Shown here: positions 28,354 through 37,621 of the stretch, in pieces
How positions within the stretch are numbered: the first letter of the stretch is position 1
Layout of the letters: every line of letters starts with the position of its first letter
Assembly: GCF_019399895.1 (NCBI RefSeq)
Contig: NC_091866.1
Location: 8,127,308 to 8,191,307 of the forward strand
Reading direction: 5' to 3'
Length of the DNA stretch: 64,000 nt
Origin: Cardiocondyla obscurior
Taxonomy: Eukaryota; Arthropoda; Insecta; Hymenoptera; Formicidae
The notes under the pieces: generated by a model
What the model was told of the DNA's origin: nothing
Seen by the model: the letters and a program-made list of their open reading frames with translations, nothing else
Database searches by the model: none
Position numbers and translations under genes: made by a program

Positions 28354-29504
28354 ATAAAAATAATTTTACACTTAAATTTTTATTTAAAAAAGCAAGTATA
28401 TGATAATAGAAAATTTAATTTTAATTTTTTAATTAATCATCACTAATCATTTGTAAAATGATATAATTGTTTCAGCGGATCGATAGTTCGGCGGATGGGT
28501 AACAAAGTTCCGAACTGTTGACGGGCAATGATAACGCGATAACCTTTTTTTGGTTTTGTACGTTGTATGTTTTAATCGCTCGGACAATTAACGCGTTGCA
28601 AAATTAATATACGAAAATAATATTCACAAGCTTATAAACGTCGAAGCCTTTGTCTGTTACTGCGATTTACGTTTTGGCGGTGATCTTAATACACACTGTC
28701 GCTAAGGTAGTGAGTAAGCTTTGTCTCCCTTTAGAAAAGAAGTATACCAGAAACGGTTTGCTCAAAGATGGAGCACAAAAAGATCTCTACTAAAAGAGAG
28801 CCATGTATGTGTGATACACATACATAATTCTTTTCTAGCAGATGTGTTTTCACGTACACTCACCGTCAGGAATGGCGTTCGTGGTGCTGCGACGGCGGCT
28901 AGCGTACGTGACCTTGGCGTGGGGGGCGTAGAATCTCACACGAAGCGCGCGCGTATGTGTGTTGCGGAGCACCGGTCACTGAGGACTGAGAGAGAACGCA
29001 GCCTACTACACCCCCCCATACTCGACGGCCGAGAGTGGGAGAAGTCACGTACGCCAGCCGCCGTCGCCGCTCGTTGCAGCAAATGCTATATCTGCTTTTT
29101 AGTGTACCGGTTATAAGTGAACAGTAGTAGTTTTACTTTTGGCAGTAGTTTCTCTAACAAGTCAGTGCATAGGACGACTATGGGTCGATATTCCATGGAA
29201 TTATGTTATTTTTTAACAAACAAGTTCAAAATAAAGGATCTAAATACAAAAAAATAGTTAAAAGTACAAGCTGGAAAGGATTGGAGTTTGTAGGGAATTC
29301 CAATCGTTTGCAGGCTTTTTATTTTTTGTAATTAAAAACAGTTAATTCTTGGACGGATACCTTGGTGACGAGCATTGTGTAAGCTACGTTATCGTATTAA
29401 TATATGTACTCCCTCTTCCGACATCAACATGAAGAACGCAAACGTCGTCGAACGACGATAACGTGGTGCAACGTACCGACTGGCGTCGTAAGCGATCGCA
29501 AAAT
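28354..29504. promoter_or_regulatory. Maspardin 5' flank with CpG-rich block
   Basis: The left third is AT-rich. From about 28850 to 29100 the DNA is CpG-rich and promoter-like. On the minus strand it includes a donor-like CTGACG|GTGAGTGT at 28864/28863, which could end a 5' UTR exon transcribed leftwards. Maspardin's transcription start is probably between here and 29500. A ten-codon upstream ORF occupies 29429-29461. Confidence 0.35.
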
Positions 29505-31022
29505 ATGTCTTCGTACTCGAGCGAGCTCTCGTGCTCTCAGGAATATCTGAGTTTTCGCAGTTCCGTACCACTCAGAAAAATCGTCGTCGACGCCGACGGC
29601 ACCAAGGTACTGTCTCGTTTTTAATTTCCAATAATCACTTTTAATTATTCATCTCTCCGGTCTTTCTTTGTCTTATCGTCGTCTTACACGAAATTGCAAA
29701 GTATGTTCATTGATACATATTTATAATAAAAGAAAGAAACAACGAAACGACTAAAAATGCTTCTACCACTGTTCTAGGGATGGAAGGTATACGATTCTAA
29801 CCCAAAAACTATCAAGTGTCCACTCATATGTCTTCCACCTGTTTGTGGTACAGCTGATATATTTTTTAGACAAGTATTAGGCCTCGCTGCTAAAGGTTAC
29901 AGAGTTATCTCGGTAAGTTAAGTGCATATCTCAACAAGCAGAAGCTTTGAATAAAAATTATTTTTGTAACTATATTTTTGCAGGTTGAAGCACCAGTGTA
30001 TTGGAGTATTAAGGAATGGTGTGATGGATTTAAGAAACTGTTGGATTATCTAGAACTTGACAGGGTCCATCTTTTTGGAGCTTCTTTAGGTAAGATTGTG
30101 CAAAGTGAAAATTATTTATCTTTTCAAGTGGCAATAAGTAACAAGTAAAAATTAAATTATAAATTTTGTATTCCTAGGTGGCTTCCTGGCACAAAAATTT
30201 ACAGAGATAAATGCACACTGTCCCAGAGTGGTGTCTCTGATTTTATGTAATACTTTTACAGACACATCTGTGTTTAGTTACAATGACTCTGCAGCAATGT
30301 AAGTAGGGTACTTTAAATTGTTATCTTAACGAAAAACTAATATGTTTGCATAATATGTTTGTGCAAAAAAATATAAAATTGGCCACCTCGTTATTTATAT
30401 ATATATATATATTGTTCATGTTAACAGTTTTTGGGTTTTACCTTCATTGGTATTGAAGAAAATGGTAATGGGAAACTTTGCAACAGAAAAAGTTGATGAA
30501 GAGATTATAGAGGCAATTGATTTTATGGTGGAAAGGGTACAATTTTTATCATTAGCTTTCTTCAAATTAATATGAGATAAAAAAACATTAAAAAAAAATC
30601 TTAAAAATGTTGTACACATACACATAATTACGCATTTAATTGTAGTTGGAGAGTTTAACCCAATCCGAATTAGCGTCCCGATTAACAATGAACTGTGTAA
30701 ATTGTTACGTTCAACCTCAAAAAATATGCCACGTGCCCGTGACAATAATAGACGTTTTCGACGAGTATGCGTTAACAAACACAGTTAGAGAAGAAATGTA
30801 TAAATGCTATCCAAACGCAAAACTAGCTCATTTAAAAAGCGGTGGAAATTTTCCATATTTAAGTCGATCCGCTGAAGTAAACTTGCATTTACAGGTAAAC
30901 TTATAAATTTCTAATTAAATAAATCGTTGACGATATAAAGTTATTAAAGCGTTTGTTTTCAGATTCACCTGAGACAATTTGAAGATACGGAATACACGGC
31001 TTTAGAAAAAATAAAGATTTAG
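29505..31022 (+). CDS. SPG21: Maspardin (SPG21 homologue), complete, seven coding exons
   Basis: Coding exons are 29505-29606, 29778-29912, 29984-30089, 30178-30298, 30428-30536, 30646-30894 and 30963-31022. All introns are GT-AG, and the joined frame is open for 293 residues, ending in TAG. The family is an alpha/beta-hydrolase fold protein of endosomes and trans-Golgi that binds ALDH16A1; human loss causes Mast syndrome (SPG21). It is generally regarded as non-catalytic. Visible hallmarks in order are the VPLRKI strand near residue 21, CPLICLPPVCGTADIFFRQ around 58, the nucleophile-elbow motif GASLG at 111-115 with Ser113 present, LILCNTFTDTS, AIDFMVERLESLTQSELASRLT, and a C-terminal block GGNFPYLSRSAEVNLHLQIHLRQF. 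Length is close to the vertebrate protein (about 308), with a shorter C-terminal tail. The start is the first ATG in the exon that matches the family N-terminus. A short upstream ORF (29429-29461) ends in the presumed leader. The assignment is secure; the 5' UTR extent is not. Confidence 0.94.
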
Positions 31023-32560
31023 CGCAACATGAACTAACACGTGTGAAACAACGTAATAAGACCATTTGTAAATACTAATTAAACAAAAAAAACCTCTTTT
31101 GCTCATACGTGGATATTAAGACTGTAGACAACTACGCTTTTATATTAAGTCAAACATATTTCTCAAAAATTCCTAACGAAAGAATTCTTGTTGTATAATA
31201 CATAAGTAGTTTAAGATATAATTAATAACGTGATGTACGTATCGTTACGTAATGTAAAATTTGTTATCTATTATTTCATTCTTTTTTTTTTTTTTAATAA
31301 AAAGTTATTTTGTACATTGGGTTGCTATTTTTATGTATTATGGAATGCGAAACTTCTAACTAGATGTGACCATAGTTTGCTAGGTTGCCTGACCGGGAGA
31401 CCGTATAAGAACTTGCTTGGTATCGATTCCTTCTAGTGTACCTCTCTCGCGTTTCTCTTTTGCAATCTCAGATTACAGGGCCTGTTTTACTTCGTATACG
31501 TATATGACATCATCCTCTGTGTCAGTTGCTTTCAAATTTTTCTTTGTTTTCAATTCTTCGTTATAAAATTTCAACTGACCGCTAATTATACACAGTTTAT
31601 TAACTTTTGCATAAAAAATTATACCTGTTTTTTCTAGACTCACATTTTTCGTGATATTCTTTTTCTAAATATAGACTACGAATGATTTTAATTTTAAAGT
31701 GTCATTAAAATATTTACTTGATTGATGCTAAAGAATTTAAAATGTTAAATAATAGATCATGCTGCTAAATGTGACAAAAATTTCTTAAGTTTACTATGTA
31801 GGAAATATGAAAAAGATGTTAATTAAAAATAATTAATGAGACTTTTGACTTGTTCGACATACAAGCAGGTATCGACACGTATGATAAGATTACGGTTATC
31901 ATGGCTACTGCGTGTTATGCCATAATCCATCTTATAGTTTGACGTTATCTTAAAGTAAAGAGCGTCATGTATATTATACGTTCCAGAGCTCAGTCTCTTA
32001 CCTGCGTGTGACGCGAGCAGACAGCCGGTATCCGATATCGCGGTACTTGCCACGACATGTGACGATAGTGTTTACTTTAACTGTTTTTTTTTTTTACGTT
32101 CACGATATCATTCGAATAAACACGTTGAACACGTTTTATTTTGACCATTTTGTTAATATTGTTTGCAAAATTTTCAGTCATGAAATAGAACAAGTGCTTG
32201 GTAGTGTATCGTTTAAATTCTTGTACTATTTTAATACGTATCACATATTTCATTAATATTTAGTTTTCTCAAAATTAAAAAAAGGTGTGAGATTGTGCTA
32301 CATATAGGAAACCTAATCGTCGTTTAATTTTTGTACTGTAAAACACAAGTTCTTGATTAGAGATTTAAATAGTTGGCAATTTCTATTAAAAATCTTTGTC
32401 AACTATATATTTAGCTCAAACAAATTTTAATTTAGACTGTTGCATCCAAATAATCGGATTATCGCAAGATGTTAAATTATTATCGATAATCTGTATAATC
32501 CCTTACGTGATAAAATGTAATGACGTATGTAGTTTGACTTATTTATAACTCATTATGACC
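31023..32560. other. Maspardin 3' UTR and spacer to the MFSD12-like gene
   Basis: AT-rich, with T tracts (for example near 31281-31295 and 32081-32095) and no convincing exon on either strand. The spacer between the maspardin stop and the next gene's first likely transcribed exon is about 1.6 kb, compact compared with the rest of the window. The promoter of the downstream gene should lie in its right part, but I see no clear core motif. Confidence 0.5.
31078..31083 (+). terminator. Possible polyadenylation signal of maspardin (ATTAAA)
   Basis: The variant hexamer ATTAAA lies 56 bases after the maspardin stop codon. A canonical AATAAA follows at 31296-31301, just after a long T tract. Either could be used; transcript 3' ends are needed to choose. 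Confidence 0.3.
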
Positions 32561-32589
32561 ATCACGTAAATGTTTTAACAAGAAACTGT

Positions 32590-32670
32590 TCTGAAAGAAA
32601 ATAGCTCGAAGCGAAATTCAATCAAGTGAAAGGAACACTAGCTGCGAGTTTACCCAAAGGAAATAACGTG
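32590..32670 (+). other. Probable 5' UTR exon of the MFSD12-like gene
   Basis: A splice donor reading ACGTG|GTAAAG sits at 32670/32671, and an acceptor TTGTTGCAG ends at 32847, immediately before the exon that carries the start codon. The left boundary (transcription start) is not visible and the start given here is approximate. The inferred intron is 177 bases, a typical small insect intron. Confidence 0.4.
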
Positions 32671-32981
32671 GTAAAGATTAATTTTTTTTTTATTGTTATT
32701 AGAAATTCTAAAACTTATATAAGAAATTAAAATAATATTTGAAAATAATATCGCGACTAGAAAATATTTCTGCGAGTCTTTTTCTTTTGTATTTTACAAA
32801 TTCTTATTAATTTATTATTGCATTATTCGTTCAACAATTTGTTGCAGTTTTCTTTCTCGTGGATATAAGATACAATTTTGGAGAACTATGGCGTAATGGA
32901 TTCGCCAGAACTGTAAAGACTTTGATTCGTGTCTCAAGGAAAATAAACAAAGGAACAAAAAAAAAAACTGCCTGCTTAAAA

Positions 32982-34866
32982 ATGGATAGCGAACGAAGAT
33001 TTCTCGTGGACAAGGGAAGGATACCGACGTCTACGAAACTCGCTTATGCTCTTGGGCACATTTTCAACGATCTAGCTGCTGCCATGTGGTTCTCTTATAC
33101 TTTAATCTACCTGCAACGAGTCGCACTATTGAAACCTATTGTCGCCGGTGCGCTTTTACTTCTAGGTATGCGCCGATTCATTCACGCAACGAACGATGCT
33201 ACATTAGTCACGCGATTAATATCTCAATCATTTTCATTCAAGGACAAATCATCGATGCTGTTATGACGCCGATATTTGGTATCTTAATCGATCGATACTG
33301 CAAGAAAAAAATTTGGCACGTTGTCGGATCCGTCATGGTCACCTTTTCGTTTCCCGTGATTTTTGGCGGCTTCGCCAATTCGTCGACTACAATCGCCATA
33401 GTTTTATACGTGACGAGTATCGCGATATTTCAAACCGGCTGGGCCGCCGTACAGATCTCTCATCTGTCAATGATTCCCTCGTTAACTAATTCGGTCCAAG
33501 CCCGAGCCGATCTGACCGCAATAAGGTACGCGATTTGCTTAATGTCCCTTGAAAACTGTGACTACCCTAGATACCGACTGACAACGGATAGCAAGGTCTG
33601 AATGTTATTTCGAGATAAATTTAATCCTAGATACTCCGCTCAAGTTGGGGCAGCTGTGGTAGCTTTCGTGGTAACGTGGATAATTCTACCGACTAACGGT
33701 GAGTCTATGGTTCAACTGGATGAACAGGATGACTATAAATTTAGAGTACGTACAACGAAATAAAAAATTAAATAAAATTAAATTAAATTAAATAAATTTT
33801 TCTAATGACGTATACGTGATTTTAATTTGCAGAACATTACTCTGATCCTCACGATTGTCGGCGTGATCGCGACCGTCTGTTTTCACATGTTTCTGAAGGC
33901 AAGGCTCTTGGAGCAAACGATAACGTTGAAACCGAACGTCGAAGAGCCAGGAAAACTGCCTGACACTTCCCCGAATCTACGGATATCGTGGTCCGGCGTT
34001 ACAATTTTACTGAGAGTCGCGATGCTTTACGTGGCGAGCAGATTATTCATCACTCTCGCCACGGTGTATCTACCGCTGTACACAGAAGAAACAAAAGTCG
34101 ACGGCAAGCAAGCGCTGGCCAGCGTGCCGTTGGCTTCGTACGTGTCCTCGTTCACGGCGGCTTTGCTGCTTAAGTATATCAACAGAATTTGGGGTAACAA
34201 GGTAAAGTTCTCGAGAATAAGAAAAAGAAAAGAAGGAAGAAGTTGGTCGATATAAATTTTTCTTTTTTTTTTTCTCTACCGAATTATAGGTTTGCTATTT
34301 TCTCGGCGCTGTAATTGGTATAGCCGCCGCTATTGTCACGGAATTCGTCGGTAGCAGCACGATGATTGTATACTTGATCGCCGTGTTAATTGGCGCGGGA
34401 AGCTCAATCACGATGGTCACCGCATTGAGCGTCACCGCCGAATTAATTGGATCTCGAACAGAACGCAGCGCGTTCGTGTACTCGATCGTGACCTTCCTCG
34501 ATAAAATCATTACTGGCCTCGTGGTGATATTGATCGAGAAGTGGTGAGTAAACCACAAAACAATCGCCTACAATTTTATTCGATAGCCATTTGCAACTAC
34601 TTTGATATCGATTCAATGATTGACGCAAATAGAGATAATTCTCTTCGAGAAATTTCCAAATAATTTTTCGATCGATACACAAAAGCGCGATTCCCGAGTT
34701 AGTATTTTATTCATAATCTTTACAAGCTGCCTTTATCTCTTTTAGGAGATGCAACGACAAGGAACTTTGCCCTACTTACAATCGAGACACGTTATCCCTC
34801 GTTTGCGCCGCCTCGATGATAGCGGGGCTCGTAACTTTATTGTCTGTATCGCGTCGTCTAATTTAA
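32982..34866 (+). CDS. MFSD12: MFSD12-like major facilitator transporter, complete, six coding exons
   Basis: Coding exons are 32982-33165, 33243-33525, 33631-33745, 33833-34201, 34290-34543 and 34746-34866. All introns are GT-AG and all phases agree, giving 441 residues and a TAA stop. The protein is a polytopic membrane protein of the glycoside-pentoside-hexuronide-like branch of the major facilitator superfamily. The motif-A region QIIDAVMTPIFGILIDRYCKKK spans residues 63-84, with the loop GILIDR at 74-79. Later family blocks include VYLPLYTEETKVDGKQA, SVPLASYV, the cytoplasmic AELIGSRTERSAFVYS block and a C-terminal ELCPTYN segment with cysteines. In vertebrates MFSD12 imports cysteine into lysosomes and melanosomes; that role here is inference from homology. 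The start is the ATG beginning MDSERRF. The open frame continues upstream without another ATG, and two tiny upstream ORFs precede it. Length is slightly below human MFSD12 (about 480). Confidence in the family is high; substrate is unproven. Confidence 0.92.
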
Positions 34867-35415
34867 AAAAAAAAAACTAATATCTTTTTTTTTTTTTTTT
34901 TATGTAAATATAATTCATTTTATGATATTCTTGACGAACAACAAAGATATTTCATATCGTTTTTCGTGCCATTGTTTTTCCACATTCGTAATCAGTGGCG
35001 AATACCCTACGATTATAGCATTAATTATAGTTTATTTAAAACTTGTAATCGCCACTTTTAATTAACTATATTCGCAAAATATTTTGTAAATTAAAAACGA
35101 AAGAAAAAGCAGATAATTTATAAATTTTTTTTTCAATTAATTCCAAAATAATTATCAAGATAAGACAATTTAACTATTTGGTAAAATATATTTTATTTTA
35201 TTTTTTTCAAGATAATTTGAAGCGCTATTAAATATCCTCCACGCAAGATAGAAATTTCTTCGTTCTCGCAAGGTATTCTTTCAACGAGTACTTGTATTTT
35301 TCTTAATTTTCCCAACAAAGTTAAAAGATTAAAAGTACAAAAAGTAAAATACATCCTGTACATACGGTTGAATCAGATGTACGTGGATCCGATGTGATAT
35401 ATGAATTAACAGCAA
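34867..35415. other. MFSD12-like 3' UTR and flank, AT-rich
   Basis: Very AT-rich with A and T runs directly after the stop codon. I see no exon and no canonical AATAAA close to the stop; an ATTAAA variant occurs near 35226. Confidence 0.45.
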
Positions 35416-35640
35416 CTACGATCGGATGTTTTCTTGTCTCTGTCTACAAGTTTCATCTAGCGACAGCGGTGTGACTTTCAACGCGAGAAGAAAGCTACTA
35501 TAACGACACTTTGTATCAAAACGTAAAAAAGAAAGCCACCGTAATGGCGGTCCTTCCAAAAATTTGATGGCCTGCACCGGGTCGTAATGGCTAGACGTTA
35601 AATTCAATCTGTGCCTCGACAGAAATGTAAACATAAACAT
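35416..35640 (-). CDS. Small open frame of unknown status (74 codons)
   Basis: An ATG-initiated frame runs from 35640 leftwards to a TAG at 35416. Its composition is less biased than most chance frames here, with an even codon mix and segments such as FLEGPPLRWLSFLRF. I do not recognise it. It starts just beyond the donor of the minus-strand candidate exon at 35660-35720. An internal GGTGCAG could act as an acceptor, so part of it might be exon 2 of a small divergent gene. It could equally be chance. Confidence 0.15.
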   Translation of the reverse strand: MFMFTFLSRHRLNLTSSHYDPVQAIKFLEGPPLRWLSFLRFDTKCRYSSFLLALKVTPLSLDETCRQRQENIRS

Positions 35641-35659
35641 GAGCCAAAGGTCTACTTAC

Positions 35660-35720
35660 CTTTATCGTACGAAGAGGATTTATCATCCGCGCGCCGGTTT
35701 ATCGTCCGCGTCGCTGGCAT
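35660..35720 (-). CDS. Candidate first coding exon of an unidentified divergent gene
   Basis: On the minus strand an ATG at 35720 opens a frame of 20 codons plus one base. It ends in a charged stretch NRRADDKSSSYDK and then a near-perfect donor, AAAG|GTAAGT, at 35660/35659. It flanks a CpG-rich, promoter-like block on its left side, while a candidate + strand exon flanks the right side. That layout suits a bidirectional promoter. No protein family is recognisable from so short a piece, and the partner exon is not established. Confidence 0.25.
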
Positions 35721-35729
35721 CACCACCTT

Positions 35730-36190
35730 GCAGGCTTCGATTCAGATGTCACGACGTTTACGAGGCACGACGAGAGGCTCCCATAATGGACGTTTGAACG
35801 TAAAGGCGGGTAGCGTTGCTCGGTGGCGTGAGAGTACGATGACCCGTTGTTGGCGTGTTGCGCGTTGGCTGCCTAGCGGCCTCGTCGACGGACTTGGGCG
35901 GTTGCGTCGTAGTACGTCAAGGCAGATATTCCCTTTATCGCGCGGCACACTACGCGAGAAAGTACGGCACGGTCAAACTGTGGTATGCAGAGTGAGAGAG
36001 AGCGAGCATGCGGGAACGACGGGCGGCGCGACGAACGACTGCGCATGCTCCTACCGCGCGCCTAGTGTACGAGAGAGACCGAGGGGCAATGAGGGCGCGC
36101 GAGCGTGCGGGAACGACGGGCGGCGCGACCAACGATTGCGCATGCTCTTACCGCGCGCCTAGTGTACGAGAGAGACGCGAGGGGTAGTGG
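35730..36190. promoter_or_regulatory. CpG-rich candidate bidirectional promoter
   Basis: The block is strongly CpG-rich compared with the AT-rich DNA to the left. It carries two copies of TGCGCATGC (36040-36048 and 36137-36145), the half-palindrome bound by NRF1 or its insect counterpart Ewg, plus related GCATGCGGG. It lies directly upstream of a + strand block ending in a good splice donor and beside a minus-strand candidate exon. I infer it drives the long InR leader, but nothing in the sequence proves which gene it serves. Confidence 0.35.
36002..36190. repeat. Tandem duplication, period 97 bp, two copies
   Basis: Copy 1 starts at 36002 and copy 2 at 36099, with only scattered substitutions between them. 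Each copy contains GGGAACGACGGGCGGCGCGAC, then the TGCGCATGC palindrome, then CCTAGTGTACGAGAGAGA. The copy end is approximate because similarity fades after about 36190. The duplication doubles a set of candidate transcription-factor sites. Confidence 0.85.
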
Positions 36191-36692
36191 GGGCGCGCTT
36201 GCTTGCGGGGCATGGCGCGGTGCGCGTTCTAGTAAACAAGTTGTGTGTCGAGAGTGAGCCGCGCGGGGAATCTCAGCGGCTCGCGAGAGCCGAGCGCCAA
36301 GTATTTTGTCTGACGGGGTCGCGCGTAGAGCGTTCGCGTGGACCGGATCGTCGACGGCCGCAGGGTCGCCGTTCTTCGCGGTGGACGACCGCCTCGTCGT
36401 CGCACGGCCGAGAGATAAACAAACGGAGTCAACAACGGGATCGAGGAGGCCACCACAAACCGAGCCTCGACTCGAGGTGCCCGCGTGCTATGCGTACGCG
36501 CGCCCGCGGGTGTGAGTGCTGCTTGGTGCGGAGAAAAGTGTGCTCGCGGGGTACCCGCCTGCCGTCCTGGGTTATCCCGAGGAAGCGGCAGACTTCGATC
36601 GTGCTCGGTTGAGGGAGCAGCGTGGGAGCCGTCGGACGCCAAGTGATGACACCCCGATGCGCCCCTCGGAGCTGCCCAGACGCCGCATCTCG
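36191..36692 (+). other. Candidate 5' UTR exon, possibly first exon of InR
   Basis: A GC-rich block with no convincing protein frame ends in a strong donor, CATCTCG|GTGAGTGT, at 36692/36693, followed by a pyrimidine-rich and GA/CT-repeat intron start. The left boundary is unknown. The next strong + strand acceptor I link to a recognised gene is at 51306, the exon carrying the InR start, which would make a 14.6 kb intron. An intermediate exon ending at 42492 is possible. Assignment to InR is inference from position and strand only. Confidence 0.35.
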
Positions 36693-37588
36693 GTGAGTGT
36701 CTCTTTTTTTTCTTCCCCATTTTCACTCTCTCTCTCTCTCTCTCTGCCCCTTGCCGTCGTCTCGAGTCGCCCGTGATCGCGCGCAGAAATGTCGTCTCGC
36801 GAAATATTGTAGCGGGCCTGTTTTCGGCCGATAGATCTTTTCTCCTCGTTCCCCCGACTGCCTGCCTATTTATCCACCTTATCGTCTCTCCTTCTCTGGC
36901 GTAGTAGCTCTGAATCGCGTGTTCCCCTTGCCGCGCGCCGCGCCGTCTCCTCGACGAAAGAACGCGTTTCGGCGGTGGTGGCGGCGGCGCGCGCGGGGTG
37001 AGGACAGGGGCAGACGAAGCGAAAAAGTGCGCGAGATTTTTTTCGGTACGACGCGCGTCGCTCCTGGGCGTTGTTCCTTCACGTCGCGACGGTGTCGGTC
37101 TCGCGGCCGAGTCCTTTTCCGTAAAACCCGCGTGCTTTCACCGCACGGTGACACGGGGTATCAATGGCCTTCGAAACCGCCGTGAAAATTGCTCGTTTGC
37201 TCAGTCCGAGAAGGGAAGGGCACGGAGGAGGGGGGCCGAGACCGGGTTCCACGTACGAGATCGGTGGTGACGGATTTTTTTTCGACGAACCGGTGGGGCT
37301 GCGGTTGGGAGGCCGAGGGGGACGATTCCGCGAATCTCGACGAGGTAAAACGTGCGTGCGTCGAACCGCGCGGAGCGTGCCTTCTCCCGCGGGAAGAAAG
37401 CAGCGTGGCGACGCTGGTCATACCGTCGTCCCCACGATATTTCTCTCTTTAGTCACTGACCTCGCGACCGCTCGGCTAACCTCGTTCGCTGCCGCGCCGC
37501 GCCGCGCCGTCGCGTCGCAAGAGAGCGAAACGTCGTAACGACGTCGCCTCGCGAAGGAGAGAGCACCGGGGAGAGGTGCCGCGAATTT

Positions 37589-37621
37589 GGCTCGCCTCGG
37601 CTCGTCTCGGCTCGTCTCGGC
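37589..37621. repeat. Ten-base tandem repeat (CTCGTCTCGG-like)
   Basis: About three units of a pyrimidine- and CpG-rich decamer lie within the likely InR 5' intron, followed by a C run. Confidence 0.85.

Noticed and set aside
28721..29116. 131-codon + strand frame upstream of maspardin
   Set aside because: Its composition follows the CpG-rich promoter-like block and it ends before the gene without a matching splice site or recognisable domain.
32859..32981. Extending the MFSD12-like protein upstream to a GTG at 32859
   Set aside because: No ATG exists in that stretch, it contains lysine-rich low-complexity sequence, and the family N-terminus fits the ATG at 32982.
36187..36612. 141-codon + strand frame in the candidate first exon
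   Set aside because: It is Arg-rich, from GC-rich DNA, with frames open on both strands and no domain; a 5' UTR exon is more likely.
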